64,000 nt of DNA, from contig NZ_BMQN01000001.1 in the NCBI RefSeq assembly GCF_014648135.1, positions 372,001-436,000 of the forward strand. The letters are read 5' to 3'. A program made the position numbers and the translations under genes. The stretch is from Deinococcus sedimenti. Lineage in GTDB: Bacteria > Deinococcota > Deinococci > Deinococcales > Deinococcaceae. The notes beneath the pieces are model-generated. The model did no database searches and was not told the origin of the DNA. It worked only from the letters and a program-made list of their open reading frames with translations. This document shows positions 43,551-51,398 of the stretch, piece after piece (within the stretch, counting starts at the first letter, position 1; every line of letters starts with the position of its first letter).

Positions 43551-44069
43551 TTACAGTCTGAGGACGGCGCCCAGCACGGCGGCCCCGACGACGATCACGG
43601 CGGCGTTGAGGCGGGTGCGCCACAGCAGCGCGAACGAGGCGGCGGCGATCAGCGCCCCGGTCCAGCTGTGGATGCTGCCGCGGGCGAGGACCAGCACGCC
43701 CGCCAGCAGCACGCCCGCGCCGAAGGGGAGCAGCGCGCTCCGGAGTGCGGGCAGCCAGCGCCAGCGGCTGAGGCGTTGCCACGCGGTCATCGCGGCGGCG
43801 CTGAGCAGCGCGGTGGGGCCGTAGAAGCCCAGCGTGGCGGCGAAGGCGCCCAGCCAGCCCCCAGCAGCGAAGCCGTAGTGGGTCATGGCGAGCATGTTCG
43901 GCCCCGGCATGACCTGTCCCAGCGCGAAGCCGTTCGCGAGGAGCTGCGGCGTGATCCAGCCCTTCTGTTCGACCAGCACGCGTTCGATCTCGGGGAGGTT
44001 CGCGCCGCCGAAACTCACGAGGCCCAGCCGCGCGAACGTGAGCAGGATGTCGAGCGGTTCGGCCGTCAT
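43551..44069 (-). CDS. chrA: Chromate transporter, short-chain subunit (C-terminal half type)
   Basis: A 172-aa CHR-family membrane protein: [31 protein letters not shown] and [21 protein letters not shown] hold the family PGP motif. It is paired with the next gene, together equal to one full-length ChrA. Its ATG overlaps that gene's stop (ATGA). Confidence 0.88.
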   Translation of the reverse strand: MTAEPLDILLTFARLGLVSFGGANLPEIERVLVEQKGWITPQLLANGFALGQVMPGPNMLAMTHYGFAAGGWLGAFAATLGFYGPTALLSAAAMTAWQRLSRWRWLPALRSALLPFGAGVLLAGVLVLARGSIHSWTGALIAAASFALLWRTRLNAAVIVVGAAVLGAVLRL

Positions 44070-44659
44070 TCGCCGCTCCGGGGGCGGTGGATGATCAGGC
44101 CGACGATGACGGTGCCTGCCAGCACGAGGAGCAGGTCAGCGCGCAGCGCGGCCAGCAGCAGGAAGGTGATGATCGCCAGCGTGGGGCCGAAGCGGATGCC
44201 GGCCGTGACCTTAAGGACGGGCAGCGCGGCGGTCAGCATGACGCCCAGCGCTGCGCAGGCTGCGCCCCGCAGGCCACTCTGCACGCCACTGGGCAGGCCG
44301 CCGGGGAGGCCGAGGGTGACGGCGGTGACGGTCAGCATGGCGATCAGGCCAGGCGTGAGGATGCCCACGACCGAGAGCGCCGCGCCCATACCGCCGAGGA
44401 GTCTGGCGCCGATCATCGCGGCGAGGTTCACGGCGTTCGGGCCGGGGGTCAGCTGCGCCAGGGTGTAGGCTTCCGCGAATTCCGCGTCGGTCATCCAGCC
44501 GCGTGCGTTCAGGGCGCGGCGGGTGTGGGCGGGCAGGCCCCCGCCGATCCCGACCAGCGCGACCCCCACGAACAGGCGCAGCAGGCCCGCCGGGGTGGGT
44601 GGGGCCGGGTGGGTTGTGGGGGTCGCGGCGCTGGCGGCCGGTGTGGTGGGCGCGCTCAT
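44066..44659 (-). CDS. chrA: Chromate transporter, short-chain subunit (N-terminal half type)
   Basis: A 197-aa CHR-family membrane protein with [56 protein letters not shown], the PGP motif again. Short-chain CHR pairs export chromate or related anions. Its minus-strand -10 TACGCT (44666-44671) lies 6 nt before the ATG; leaderless. Confidence 0.88.
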   Translation of the reverse strand: MSAPTTPAASAATPTTHPAPPTPAGLLRLFVGVALVGIGGGLPAHTRRALNARGWMTDAEFAEAYTLAQLTPGPNAVNLAAMIGARLLGGMGAALSVVGILTPGLIAMLTVTAVTLGLPGGLPSGVQSGLRGAACAALGVMLTAALPVLKVTAGIRFGPTLAIITFLLLAALRADLLLVLAGTVIVGLIIHRPRSGE

Positions 44660-44665
44660 GCCCTG

Positions 44666-44671
44666 AGCGTA
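44666..44671 (-). promoter_or_regulatory. -10 box of the chromate transporter pair
   Basis: Minus-strand TACGCT 6 nt before the ATG at 44659. Confidence 0.55.
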
Positions 44672-44762
44672 GCGCTCACACAGTCGAAATTATGCAACTA
44701 CTCCAGGGACAACACTGAACGGAATGCACAGAATGGACGGGTCGAGGAATGACGATGCCTGA

Positions 44763-45044
44763 GTGAGTCGGGCGATGTTCCTGCTGATTCCTGCCCTGAC
44801 GGCGTGTGGACCAGCTGATCTCAGCAGCAGCGCCGTGACGCCCTGCCAGGAGGTCGCGTCGCTGAATCTGGCTCGGACGGTGCCCTACGACACGGAACGC
44901 TTCAAGTCGCTGCCTGGTGGGGGAGAGTCCGAGCGGTTCCGCGGCACGCTGCGGGAGCAGGGGGCGGTCGTGAGCCGCTTCGAGTTCACCTGCCGGGAGT
45001 CGGCAACGGGGTCGGTGGAGCTGACCTGGACCCCGCTCCCCTGA
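44763..45044 (+). CDS. Very small lipoprotein
   Basis: A 93-aa product from GTG 44763 (an in-frame TGA lies just upstream) or 89 aa from ATG 44775. The N-terminus MSRAMFLLIPALTAC has an LTAC lipobox but a short signal peptide. The mature part has two further Cys (VTPCQEV and EFTCRES) that may be disulfide-bonded. Unknown function. Confidence 0.6.
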   Translation: MSRAMFLLIPALTACGPADLSSSAVTPCQEVASLNLARTVPYDTERFKSLPGGGESERFRGTLREQGAVVSRFEFTCRESATGSVELTWTPLP

Positions 45045-45046
45045 CG

Positions 45047-47089
45047 CTACTGGCCGCCTGCGGCCACGCGTTCCAGTTGCGCACGGAACACGCCGGGGTC
45101 GCTGGTGGGCAGGTCGCAGGTGTGGTGCAGGCACACGTACCCGCGCCCGTCACCGGGGCGGTCCTGAAGGACGGGCAGGTCGCCGCCCGCTTCCGTGAAG
45201 GCCAGCGCGGCGAAGGGGAGGAACACGCCCGCCGCGACTGCCTCCAGCGGGGCGCGTTCATCGGGCGTGCCGATGACGGCGACCTCGGTGTGTGGAGCGT
45301 GGAGGAACGCGGCGGCCAGCCACAGCCCGCCGAAGCCGCCCGCGGCGGCCAGCATGTCGCTCCGGAAGGCGTTCACGGTGCGGCGTGCCATCGCCTCGGC
45401 CTCGGTGTCGGCGTAATAACGGTGCATCCACAGGGCCAAGAGCGCGCCCGCCGCGTTCTCGGACAGGACGGCACTGTCGAAACCCGGAGCCTGCCGCGCC
45501 AGCAGGGGCTCGGCGCGGCCTCCGGAGGCCATGAACACGCCCGCCTCCTCGTTCCAGAAGTCGCGGCGCACGACCTCCCACAGTGCCCGCGCGCGGTGCA
45601 GGTGCGTCAGGTCGCCGCCCGCCTGGAACAGCGCCACGAGCCCCAGCGCGTACAGCGCGTGGTCCTCCATCAGGCCCTCCACGCGCGCCTGCCCGCCGCC
45701 CCAGGTGTGCCGCAGCGTGCCGTCCGGCAGGGCGAGGTGCTCCTCGATGAACGCCGCGTTCCGGCGCGCGACCTCCAGGTACTCGGGTTCGCGCAGGATG
45801 CGGGCGGCGTCCGCGAAGGCCGCCAGTGCCAGCCCGTTCCACGACGTGAGCACCTTGTCGTCCGTGCCCGGCTGGGGCCTCTGCGCGCGGGCGGCGAGGA
45901 GGCGGGCCTTCAGGGTGTCCAGGCGCGCCGCGACCTCGACTTCCGTCTGCCGGAGGTCCAGCGCCAGGTCCGGGACGGGCAGGGCCACGAACGGCACGCT
46001 GCGGCGGCCCACCTCGGGCCGGTGCGGGTCGAGGAAGTTGCCGGGGTCCGCGATGCCCAGGTGACGGCACAGCAGGTCGCCGTCCGCGTCGCCCAGCACG
46101 TCCCGGACCTCGGCGGGCGTCCAGGTGAAGGTCAGGCCCTCCACGCCCCCCGTGTCCGCGTCCTGCGCGGAGTAGAACCCGCCGTCCGGGGCGAGCATCT
46201 CGCGCCGCAGGTACGCCAGCGTCCCGCGCGCCGCCTGCGCGAACGCCGTGTCCCCGCTGAGCTGGTAGGCGCGCAGCAGCGTGCGGGTCAGCTGGGCGTT
46301 GTCGTACAGCATCTTCTCGAAGTGCGGCACCCGCCACGCCTCGTCCACGCTGTAGCGGTGGAACCCGCCGCCCAGCTGATCGTGAAGGCCGCCCGCCAGC
46401 ATGCGCCGCAGCGTGTACAGCGCCATCAGGCGGCCCGTGGGCTGCGTCAACAGAAAATCCAGGGTGGTCGGGGCGGGGAACTTCGGTGCGCCGCCAAACC
46501 CGCCCAGCGCCTCGTCGAACACCCGCCGCAGGTTCCCCACCGCGCGCTCCAGCAGCCCGGCGTCCACCTCACCCTCCGCCGCGCGCGGGCGGCTGGCCTC
46601 GCGGACATGCTCGGTCAGCGCCTCGGCGTTCCCCAGCAGCTTGGGCCGCTCCTCGCGCCACGCTCGCTCCACGCTCGCCATCACCCGCGTGAAACTCGGC
46701 ATCCCGTGCCCGTCGCGCGGCGGGAAGTACGTCCCGGCGTAGAAGGGCGCGCCGTCCGGCGTCAGGAACACCGTCATGGGCCAGCCGCCCTGCCCGGTCA
46801 GGGCCTGCGTGGCCGCCATGTACACCGCGTCCACGTCCGGGCGTTCCTCGCGGTCCACCTTCACGTTCACGAAGTGCGCGTTCATGTACCCGGCGGTCGC
46901 CTCGTCCTCGAAACTCTCGTGCGCCATCACGTGACACCAGTGGCACGTCGAGTACCCCACCGACAGCAGCACCGGCACGTCCCGCTCGCGCGCCTCCCGG
47001 AACGCGCCTTCGCCCCACGGCCACCACGCCACCGGGTTGTCCGCGTGCTGACGGAGGTACGGGCTGCTCTCCTGACCCAGACGGTTCAT
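45047..47089 (-). CDS. Thioredoxin-domain protein, DUF255/SSP411 family
   Basis: A 680-aa protein: an N-terminal thioredoxin-like domain with [56 protein letters not shown] (active-site CHWC) and a long C-terminal (alpha/alpha)6-like domain with cellulase-like repeats ([39 protein letters not shown]). Member of the YyaL group; reaction unknown. Start ATG at 47089, leaderless after TACCCT. Confidence 0.92.
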   Translation of the reverse strand: MNRLGQESSPYLRQHADNPVAWWPWGEGAFREARERDVPVLLSVGYSTCHWCHVMAHESFEDEATAGYMNAHFVNVKVDREERPDVDAVYMAATQALTGQGGWPMTVFLTPDGAPFYAGTYFPPRDGHGMPSFTRVMASVERAWREERPKLLGNAEALTEHVREASRPRAAEGEVDAGLLERAVGNLRRVFDEALGGFGGAPKFPAPTTLDFLLTQPTGRLMALYTLRRMLAGGLHDQLGGGFHRYSVDEAWRVPHFEKMLYDNAQLTRTLLRAYQLSGDTAFAQAARGTLAYLRREMLAPDGGFYSAQDADTGGVEGLTFTWTPAEVRDVLGDADGDLLCRHLGIADPGNFLDPHRPEVGRRSVPFVALPVPDLALDLRQTEVEVAARLDTLKARLLAARAQRPQPGTDDKVLTSWNGLALAAFADAARILREPEYLEVARRNAAFIEEHLALPDGTLRHTWGGGQARVEGLMEDHALYALGLVALFQAGGDLTHLHRARALWEVVRRDFWNEEAGVFMASGGRAEPLLARQAPGFDSAVLSENAAGALLALWMHRYYADTEAEAMARRTVNAFRSDMLAAAGGFGGLWLAAAFLHAPHTEVAVIGTPDERAPLEAVAAGVFLPFAALAFTEAGGDLPVLQDRPGDGRGYVCLHHTCDLPTSDPGVFRAQLERVAAGGQ

Positions 47090-47095
47090 GCCCAG

Positions 47096-47101
47096 AGGGT
47101 A
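47096..47101 (-). promoter_or_regulatory. -10 box of the DUF255 gene
   Basis: Minus-strand TACCCT, 6 nt before the ATG. Confidence 0.55.
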
Positions 47102-47178
47102 CCGCCGCGCCCACCGGCGAGCGGGGAACATGAACGCAGAGCGGGACGCACCTCACACCGCCCCGGGCCGCCGCGCCT

Positions 47179-47184
47179 CACACT
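47179..47184 (+). promoter_or_regulatory. -10-like box of the transglutaminase-like gene
   Basis: CACACT, 7 nt before the ATG at 47192. Confidence 0.4.
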
Positions 47185-47191
47185 GAGGCAC

Positions 47192-48100
47192 ATGGCCCAG
47201 CCCGACGCTCCCGCCGCCGACCCGCAGAGTTCCTTCGACCGTCCCGTCCGCGTGCGCGCCGGCTTCCAGCTGACCTTCGACGTGCCCTACCCCACGCCCA
47301 TGCTGTTCGTCGTGCAGCCCCGCGACCGCCTGGAACCCACCGGCACCCGCCAGCGCATCATCGACCAGCGGCCCATCGGCGCCGCGCAGGGCATCCATAC
47401 GTACACCGACACGCACGGGAACGTCGTGTGGCGCACCGTCGCGCAGCCCGGCACGTTCACCATCGGGCACGACCTGATCGCCGAGATCACCCGCAACGCC
47501 GACCCCGCCCACCCCGACCTGCCCAAGACTCCCGTCGAGGCCCTGCCGGACGACACCATCACGTACCTGCTGCCCAGCCGTTACGTGGACAGCGACCTGG
47601 TCAGCGCGGACGCCTGGGAACGGTTCGGGCACATCCAGGGCGGCTGGGCGCAGGTGCAGGCCATCAGCGACTACCTGAACGACACCTGCACGTACGGGTA
47701 CGGGTCCACCAGCGCCACCACCGCCTTCCAGGCGCTCGGCAGCGGCCGCGCCGTGTGCCGCGACTTCGCGCACATGGGCGTCGCGTTCTGCCGCGCGCTG
47801 AACATCCCCGCCCGGTACGTGTGCGGGTACCTGCCGGACATCGACATCACGCCCGACCCGGTCCCCATGGACTTCCACGCGTGGTTCGAGGCGTTCATCG
47901 ACGGGCAGTGGCGCACCTTCGACGCGCGGCACAACCGCCCCCGCGCGGGCCGCATCCTGATCGCGCAGGGCCGCGACGCGTCCGACGTGGCGTTCACGAC
48001 CTCGTTCGGCAGCGCCCGCCTGATGCACATGAAAGTCTGGGCGGACGAGGCCGCGCCCGACATGACGCTGGACACCCCACCCAACCCGCGCATCTTCTGA
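47192..48100 (+). CDS. Transglutaminase-like protein
   Basis: A 302-aa protein with an N-terminal beta domain and a transglutaminase core: Cys in GSGRAVCRDFAHMGVAFCRALNIPARYVCGYLP, His in PMDFHAWFEAFIDGQW and Asp in RTFDARHNRPRAGRI, giving the full Cys-His-Asp triad. Family members are proteases or amidases acting on peptides; no signal peptide is seen. Confidence 0.9.
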   Translation: MAQPDAPAADPQSSFDRPVRVRAGFQLTFDVPYPTPMLFVVQPRDRLEPTGTRQRIIDQRPIGAAQGIHTYTDTHGNVVWRTVAQPGTFTIGHDLIAEITRNADPAHPDLPKTPVEALPDDTITYLLPSRYVDSDLVSADAWERFGHIQGGWAQVQAISDYLNDTCTYGYGSTSATTAFQALGSGRAVCRDFAHMGVAFCRALNIPARYVCGYLPDIDITPDPVPMDFHAWFEAFIDGQWRTFDARHNRPRAGRILIAQGRDASDVAFTTSFGSARLMHMKVWADEAAPDMTLDTPPNPRIF

Positions 48101-48113
48101 CCGTCCCTGAAGG

Positions 48114-48145
48114 CCGCCCGGGCGGGTCGTTCCGCCGGGCGGTTT
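48114..48145 (+). terminator. Hairpin between the transglutaminase gene and argS
   Basis: CCGCCCGG (48114-48121) and CCGGGCGG (48135-48142) followed by TTT (48143-48145). Confidence 0.65.
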
Positions 48146-48149
48146 CCCG

Positions 48150-48155
48150 TACACT
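48150..48155 (+). promoter_or_regulatory. -10 box of argS
   Basis: TACACT 8 nt before the ATG at 48164; a leaderless start with no leader peptide in between. Confidence 0.6.
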
Positions 48156-48163
48156 TTTCAGTT

Positions 48164-49993
48164 ATGGACTTGAAGGCTCGACTCAAGACGGCAGTGGAGG
48201 CCGCCGCCGCGCAGATGGGCGCCCCGCTGGACGTCGCCATCCAGGAAACACCCGCGAACAAACCCGGCGATTACGGCACGCCCGCCGCGTTCCAGATCGC
48301 CAAGGCGCTGGGGCAGAACCCCGTGCAGGTCGCGCAGACGCTCGCGCAGACCGTGCAGCTGCCCGACGGCATCGAGCGCGTGGAGGCCGCCGGGCCGTTC
48401 CTGAACTTCTTCGTGGACGTCGGCGGTTTCGTGCGCGGCGTCGTGCAGACGCCCCTGAGCCTCCCCGCGCAGGAGGGCAAGGTCGTCATCGAGCACACCA
48501 GCGTGAACCCCAACAAGGAACTCCACGTGGGGCACCTGCGCAACGTCGTGCTGGGCGACAGCATGGCCCGCATCTTCCGCGCCGCCGGGTACCAGGTCGA
48601 GGTGCAGAACTACATCGACGACACCGGCCGTCAGGCCGCCGAGAGCCTGTTCGCCATGGACCACTACGGCCGCGAGTGGAACGGCGAGCAGAAGTACGAC
48701 CACTGGCTGGGCGAGGGTTATGTGCAGCTGAACGCCGACCCCGCCAAGGCCGACATGGAAGCGGGCATCCGCGAGGTCATGCACAAGCTCGAAGAGGGCC
48801 TGCTGCGCCCCCTGGTCGAGCAGACCGTGAAGGCCCAGCTGGAGACCTGCTTCCGCATCGGCGCGACGTACGACCTGCTCGTGTGGGAGTCCGACGTGGT
48901 CGGCAGCGGCTTCCTGAACCGCGCCATGGACATCCTCGAGGGCAGCCGGTACACCTCGCACCCCACGGAAGGGAAGTTCGCGGGCGCGTTCATCATGGAC
49001 GTCAGCGAATTCATGCCCGGCCTGGAGGAATCCAACGTGGTGCTGCGCCGCAGTGACGGCACCGCCATGTACGTGGCGAAGGACATCGGCTTCCAGTTCT
49101 GGAAGTTCGGTCTGTTCGAGGGCATGACCTTCAAGCCCTTCATGACCGACCCCGCCGGGAACACCATCTGGACCAGCGACCCGACCGGCGACAGCGCCCA
49201 GGCGGCCCGCTTCGGGCACGCGCACGAGGTCATCAACGTCATCGACTCCCGCCAGAAGCACCCCCAGATGCTCGTGCGCAGCAGCCTGGGCGTCGCCGGG
49301 GAGACCGAGAAGGAAGCGCGCAGCATCCACCTCAGCTACGAGTTCGTGAACCTGAACGGGCAGACCATCAGCGGCCGCAAGGGCATCACCCTGGCCGTGG
49401 ACAGCGCGCTGGAACAGGCCGCCGCGCGGGGCTTCGCGGAACTCAGCGCGAAGAACCCCGACCTCGCCACGCGTGACGACGCGCAGGAAATCGCCCGCCG
49501 CATCGGCGTGGGCGCGCTGCGCTTCGCCATGCTGCGCAACGAACCCAACCGCGCCTTCGACTTCGACCTGGAAAAAGCCAGCAGCCTGCAGGGCGACACC
49601 GCCCCGTACATCCAGTACGCCGCCGTGCGCGCCGCGAACATCCTGCGCAAGGCCCAGGACGCCGGGCACGCCACGGACGGTACCGGCGCCGCCTGGGACG
49701 CCCTGCCGGACGTGGACCTGATCCTCGCCAAGCAGGTCGCCAAACTCCCCGAGGTCGTCGAACAGGCCGTCCGCGCGCACTCCCCGCACGGCGTCGCGCA
49801 GTACGCGCTGGACCTCGCCACGTCCTTCAACGCCTGGTACAACGCCAAGGACAAGCAGGGCAAACCCGCCACGAACGTCCTCGCCAGCCCCGAAGGCCTG
49901 CGCGAGGCTCGCCTAGCCCTGGTCGCCCGTGTCCGCACCGCGTTCGAGGACACCCTCGACCTGATCGGCATCGAGATCCCCCCCGCGATGTAA
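48164..49993 (+). CDS. argS: Arginyl-tRNA synthetase
   Basis: A 609-aa class I synthetase. N-terminal Add-1 domain, HIGH-like HVGH (121-124) in VNPNKELHVGHLRN, GRKG in place of KMSK late in the catalytic domain and a C-terminal anticodon-binding helical domain ending in the family ALYLL-like tail. Normal length. No leader peptide is seen upstream, unlike aspS2 and leuS. Confidence 0.96.
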   Translation: MDLKARLKTAVEAAAAQMGAPLDVAIQETPANKPGDYGTPAAFQIAKALGQNPVQVAQTLAQTVQLPDGIERVEAAGPFLNFFVDVGGFVRGVVQTPLSLPAQEGKVVIEHTSVNPNKELHVGHLRNVVLGDSMARIFRAAGYQVEVQNYIDDTGRQAAESLFAMDHYGREWNGEQKYDHWLGEGYVQLNADPAKADMEAGIREVMHKLEEGLLRPLVEQTVKAQLETCFRIGATYDLLVWESDVVGSGFLNRAMDILEGSRYTSHPTEGKFAGAFIMDVSEFMPGLEESNVVLRRSDGTAMYVAKDIGFQFWKFGLFEGMTFKPFMTDPAGNTIWTSDPTGDSAQAARFGHAHEVINVIDSRQKHPQMLVRSSLGVAGETEKEARSIHLSYEFVNLNGQTISGRKGITLAVDSALEQAAARGFAELSAKNPDLATRDDAQEIARRIGVGALRFAMLRNEPNRAFDFDLEKASSLQGDTAPYIQYAAVRAANILRKAQDAGHATDGTGAAWDALPDVDLILAKQVAKLPEVVEQAVRAHSPHGVAQYALDLATSFNAWYNAKDKQGKPATNVLASPEGLREARLALVARVRTAFEDTLDLIGIEIPPAM

Positions 49994-50023
49994 TCCGGGG
50001 CGGCTTCAGTGCCGCTGCCCTGA

Positions 50024-50059
50024 CTGGAGGCTGCCCGGATTCGTCGGGGCAGCCTCCAG
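50024..50059. terminator. Bidirectional terminator after argS
   Basis: CTGGAGGCTGCCC (50024-50036) and GGGCAGCCTCCAG (50047-50059) form a perfect 13-bp stem between argS and the convergent WGR gene. Confidence 0.7.
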
Positions 50060-50068
50060 ACGTTGTGC

Positions 50069-51115
50069 TCAGCAGCAGTCCCAGTTGTACGCCACGCGGC
50101 TGAAGTCCCTCCGGGCCAGGTCGTCCGGGTGAATGAAGAAGTTGCCGATCCCCGAATCCCCCCACATCACACCACGCGGCCAGTCCGAATCCAGCTGGAA
50201 CAGGAGGACGCGCGGATCGTCCGGCAGGCGTGGATCCTCCTGCGTGAACGTCGGATGCCCGCCCACCTGATGCCCGAACAGCGTGGCCTCGTCGTACCGT
50301 TCCTCCAGCCACTCGCCCTTCGAGAGATCCTCATCGGGAGAAGACCCCTCGTCGAGAAAATCAATTCCGATCGCCTGCGCGAACAGCCGGTCTCTGTCCG
50401 ACATCGGGTGCTCGGCCAGCTCACCCGTGATGCCCATCCCGCGCCCGGCAGGCAGCGGTGAAAAGTCTCCGGCGTGGTCTGGGACCGTGTCGTCCAGAAG
50501 GGCCGGATCCGTGATGGGCTGCGCCGTCCAGCGCACCTCGTATACAGCAGGGTTCGCCCGACTGGGCCGCATGAAATCACAGCCGTACAGGTCGTCCTTG
50601 CCGATAAAGAATTGCAGGAGGCCCGACGTGGGAAACCCCGGTAATTCCGGTAATTCCGCGAAATTCAGTTGCGCGAGAAACGTCATGGGCGTCCCGTCCG
50701 GCGCGGCGGGCCAGGATTCCCCCTGTCGCCGGTAGGGTATGCCCCCGACCATGCTGCCCATCGGCCCCGGTGCCGATTCGGTGAGCGTCAGGAACATCAC
50801 GGGTTTCAGCGTGGCCTCAATCTGCGCCCGGTAGGGTTCCAGGGTCCGGTGGAGTCTGACCCGGGGTTTCTCGACGGCTTTCCTGGCCGTCTGGCCCGGC
50901 ACGGCGTCCGAGTAGCCCTTGCGGCGCTTCTCGGTCAGTTTCTTCACGGCCTCTCGCTCTGCCTCGACTGGCGAAGCGGTGGTGATGGTCTTCGACTGCC
51001 CTTCGGTCCCGATGCGGCCATAGCGGATCGTGAGGGCAGCACCGGTCAAGGTCACCTCGTAGAACTTGTGCTCACGCCCCTCACTGAGTTCCAGATACGT
51101 CACCTGCGAATCCAT
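50069..51115 (-). CDS. WGR-DUF1963 fusion protein
   Basis: A 348-aa protein. Residues 1-85 form a WGR domain (YLELSEGREHKFYEVTLTGAALTIRYGRIGTEGQSKTITTASPVEAEREAVKKLTEKRRKGY). Residues 110-348 are a DUF1963 domain of the YwqG kind (GIPYRRQGESWPAAPDGTPMTFLAQLNFAELP; LLQFFIGKDDLYGCDF; GGHPTFTQEDPR; VMWGDSGIGNFFIHPDDL). WGR binds nucleic acid in PARP-type proteins; the combined function is unknown. Leaderless start. Confidence 0.85.
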   Translation of the reverse strand: MDSQVTYLELSEGREHKFYEVTLTGAALTIRYGRIGTEGQSKTITTASPVEAEREAVKKLTEKRRKGYSDAVPGQTARKAVEKPRVRLHRTLEPYRAQIEATLKPVMFLTLTESAPGPMGSMVGGIPYRRQGESWPAAPDGTPMTFLAQLNFAELPELPGFPTSGLLQFFIGKDDLYGCDFMRPSRANPAVYEVRWTAQPITDPALLDDTVPDHAGDFSPLPAGRGMGITGELAEHPMSDRDRLFAQAIGIDFLDEGSSPDEDLSKGEWLEERYDEATLFGHQVGGHPTFTQEDPRLPDDPRVLLFQLDSDWPRGVMWGDSGIGNFFIHPDDLARRDFSRVAYNWDCC

Positions 51116-51121
51116 CCACCC

Positions 51122-51127
51122 AGGCTA
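51122..51127 (-). promoter_or_regulatory. -10 box of the WGR-DUF1963 gene
   Basis: Minus-strand TAGCCT, 6 nt before the ATG. Confidence 0.55.
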
Positions 51128-51187
51128 GCAACGCCCCTGTCCCCTTGCTGCTCAGATGGCGGATGGCGGGCCGCGCAGGTTCTGCGC

Positions 51188-51193
51188 TACACT
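51188..51193 (+). promoter_or_regulatory. -10 box of the leuS leader
   Basis: TACACT 6 nt before the leader-peptide ATG at 51200. No good -35 is evident. Confidence 0.65.
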
Positions 51194-51199
51194 TCCCCC

Positions 51200-51241
51200 A
51201 TGATCCGCTCTGCGCTTACCACCCGGGGACGCCTCGACTGA
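51200..51241 (+). CDS. Leader peptide of leuS
   Basis: Encodes MIRSALTTRGRLD (13 aa; stop TGA 51239-51241). It has two Leu codons, CTT and CTC, both uncommon in this genome, where CTG is standard. Codons 9-13 (51223-51237) pair with TCGAGCGTCCCCGG (51254-51267) through 14 bp with one bulge. The second strand includes the 5' arm of the terminator (51259-51268), so the two structures exclude each other. A ribosome at the leader's end would mask the first strand and let the terminator form. It is leaderless (TACACT 6 nt upstream). Confidence 0.7.
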   Translation: MIRSALTTRGRLD

Positions 51242-51258
51242 CTTACGGTCCGTTCGAG

Positions 51259-51291
51259 CGTCCCCGGCTGGCTGCCGGGGCGATTTTTTTT
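51259..51291 (+). terminator. Attenuator terminator before leuS
   Basis: CGTCCCCGGC (51259-51268) pairs with GCCGGGGCG (51274-51282, one bulge) and is followed by eight T (51284-51291). A strong Rho-independent terminator, 108 nt before the leuS ATG. Confidence 0.88.
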
Positions 51292-51293
51292 GT

Positions 51294-51383
51294 TGATGGT
51301 GGATGGTCAATGGTTGATAGGCCAGCCTCAGCACTGGCAGACGCAACGGCTTCCGTCAACCATCAACTTTCACCCATCACCCT
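51294..51383. repeat. Palindromic G/T-rich intergenic element in the leuS leader
   Basis: The strand from GATGGTGGATGGTCAATGG (from about 51295) pairs imperfectly over about 27 bp with CCGTCAACCATCAACTTTCACCCATCA (from about 51354). It resembles in form the element at 42707-42810 and lies between the terminator and the leuS Shine-Dalgarno, so it is part of the leuS mRNA. Confidence 0.5.
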
Positions 51384-51398
51384 TCCGAAGGAGTCCAG

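Noticed and set aside
45077..48100. A 1007-codon open frame on the plus strand across the DUF255 gene
   Set aside because: High GC leaves long open frames opposite real genes. Only its last 303 codons (from 47192) are a real gene; the rest is antisense to the thioredoxin-domain gene.
51188..51398. A T-box riboswitch for leuS
   Set aside because: No T-box core (AGGGTGGNACCGCG-type) is present; a short ORF and competing hairpins explain the leader better.
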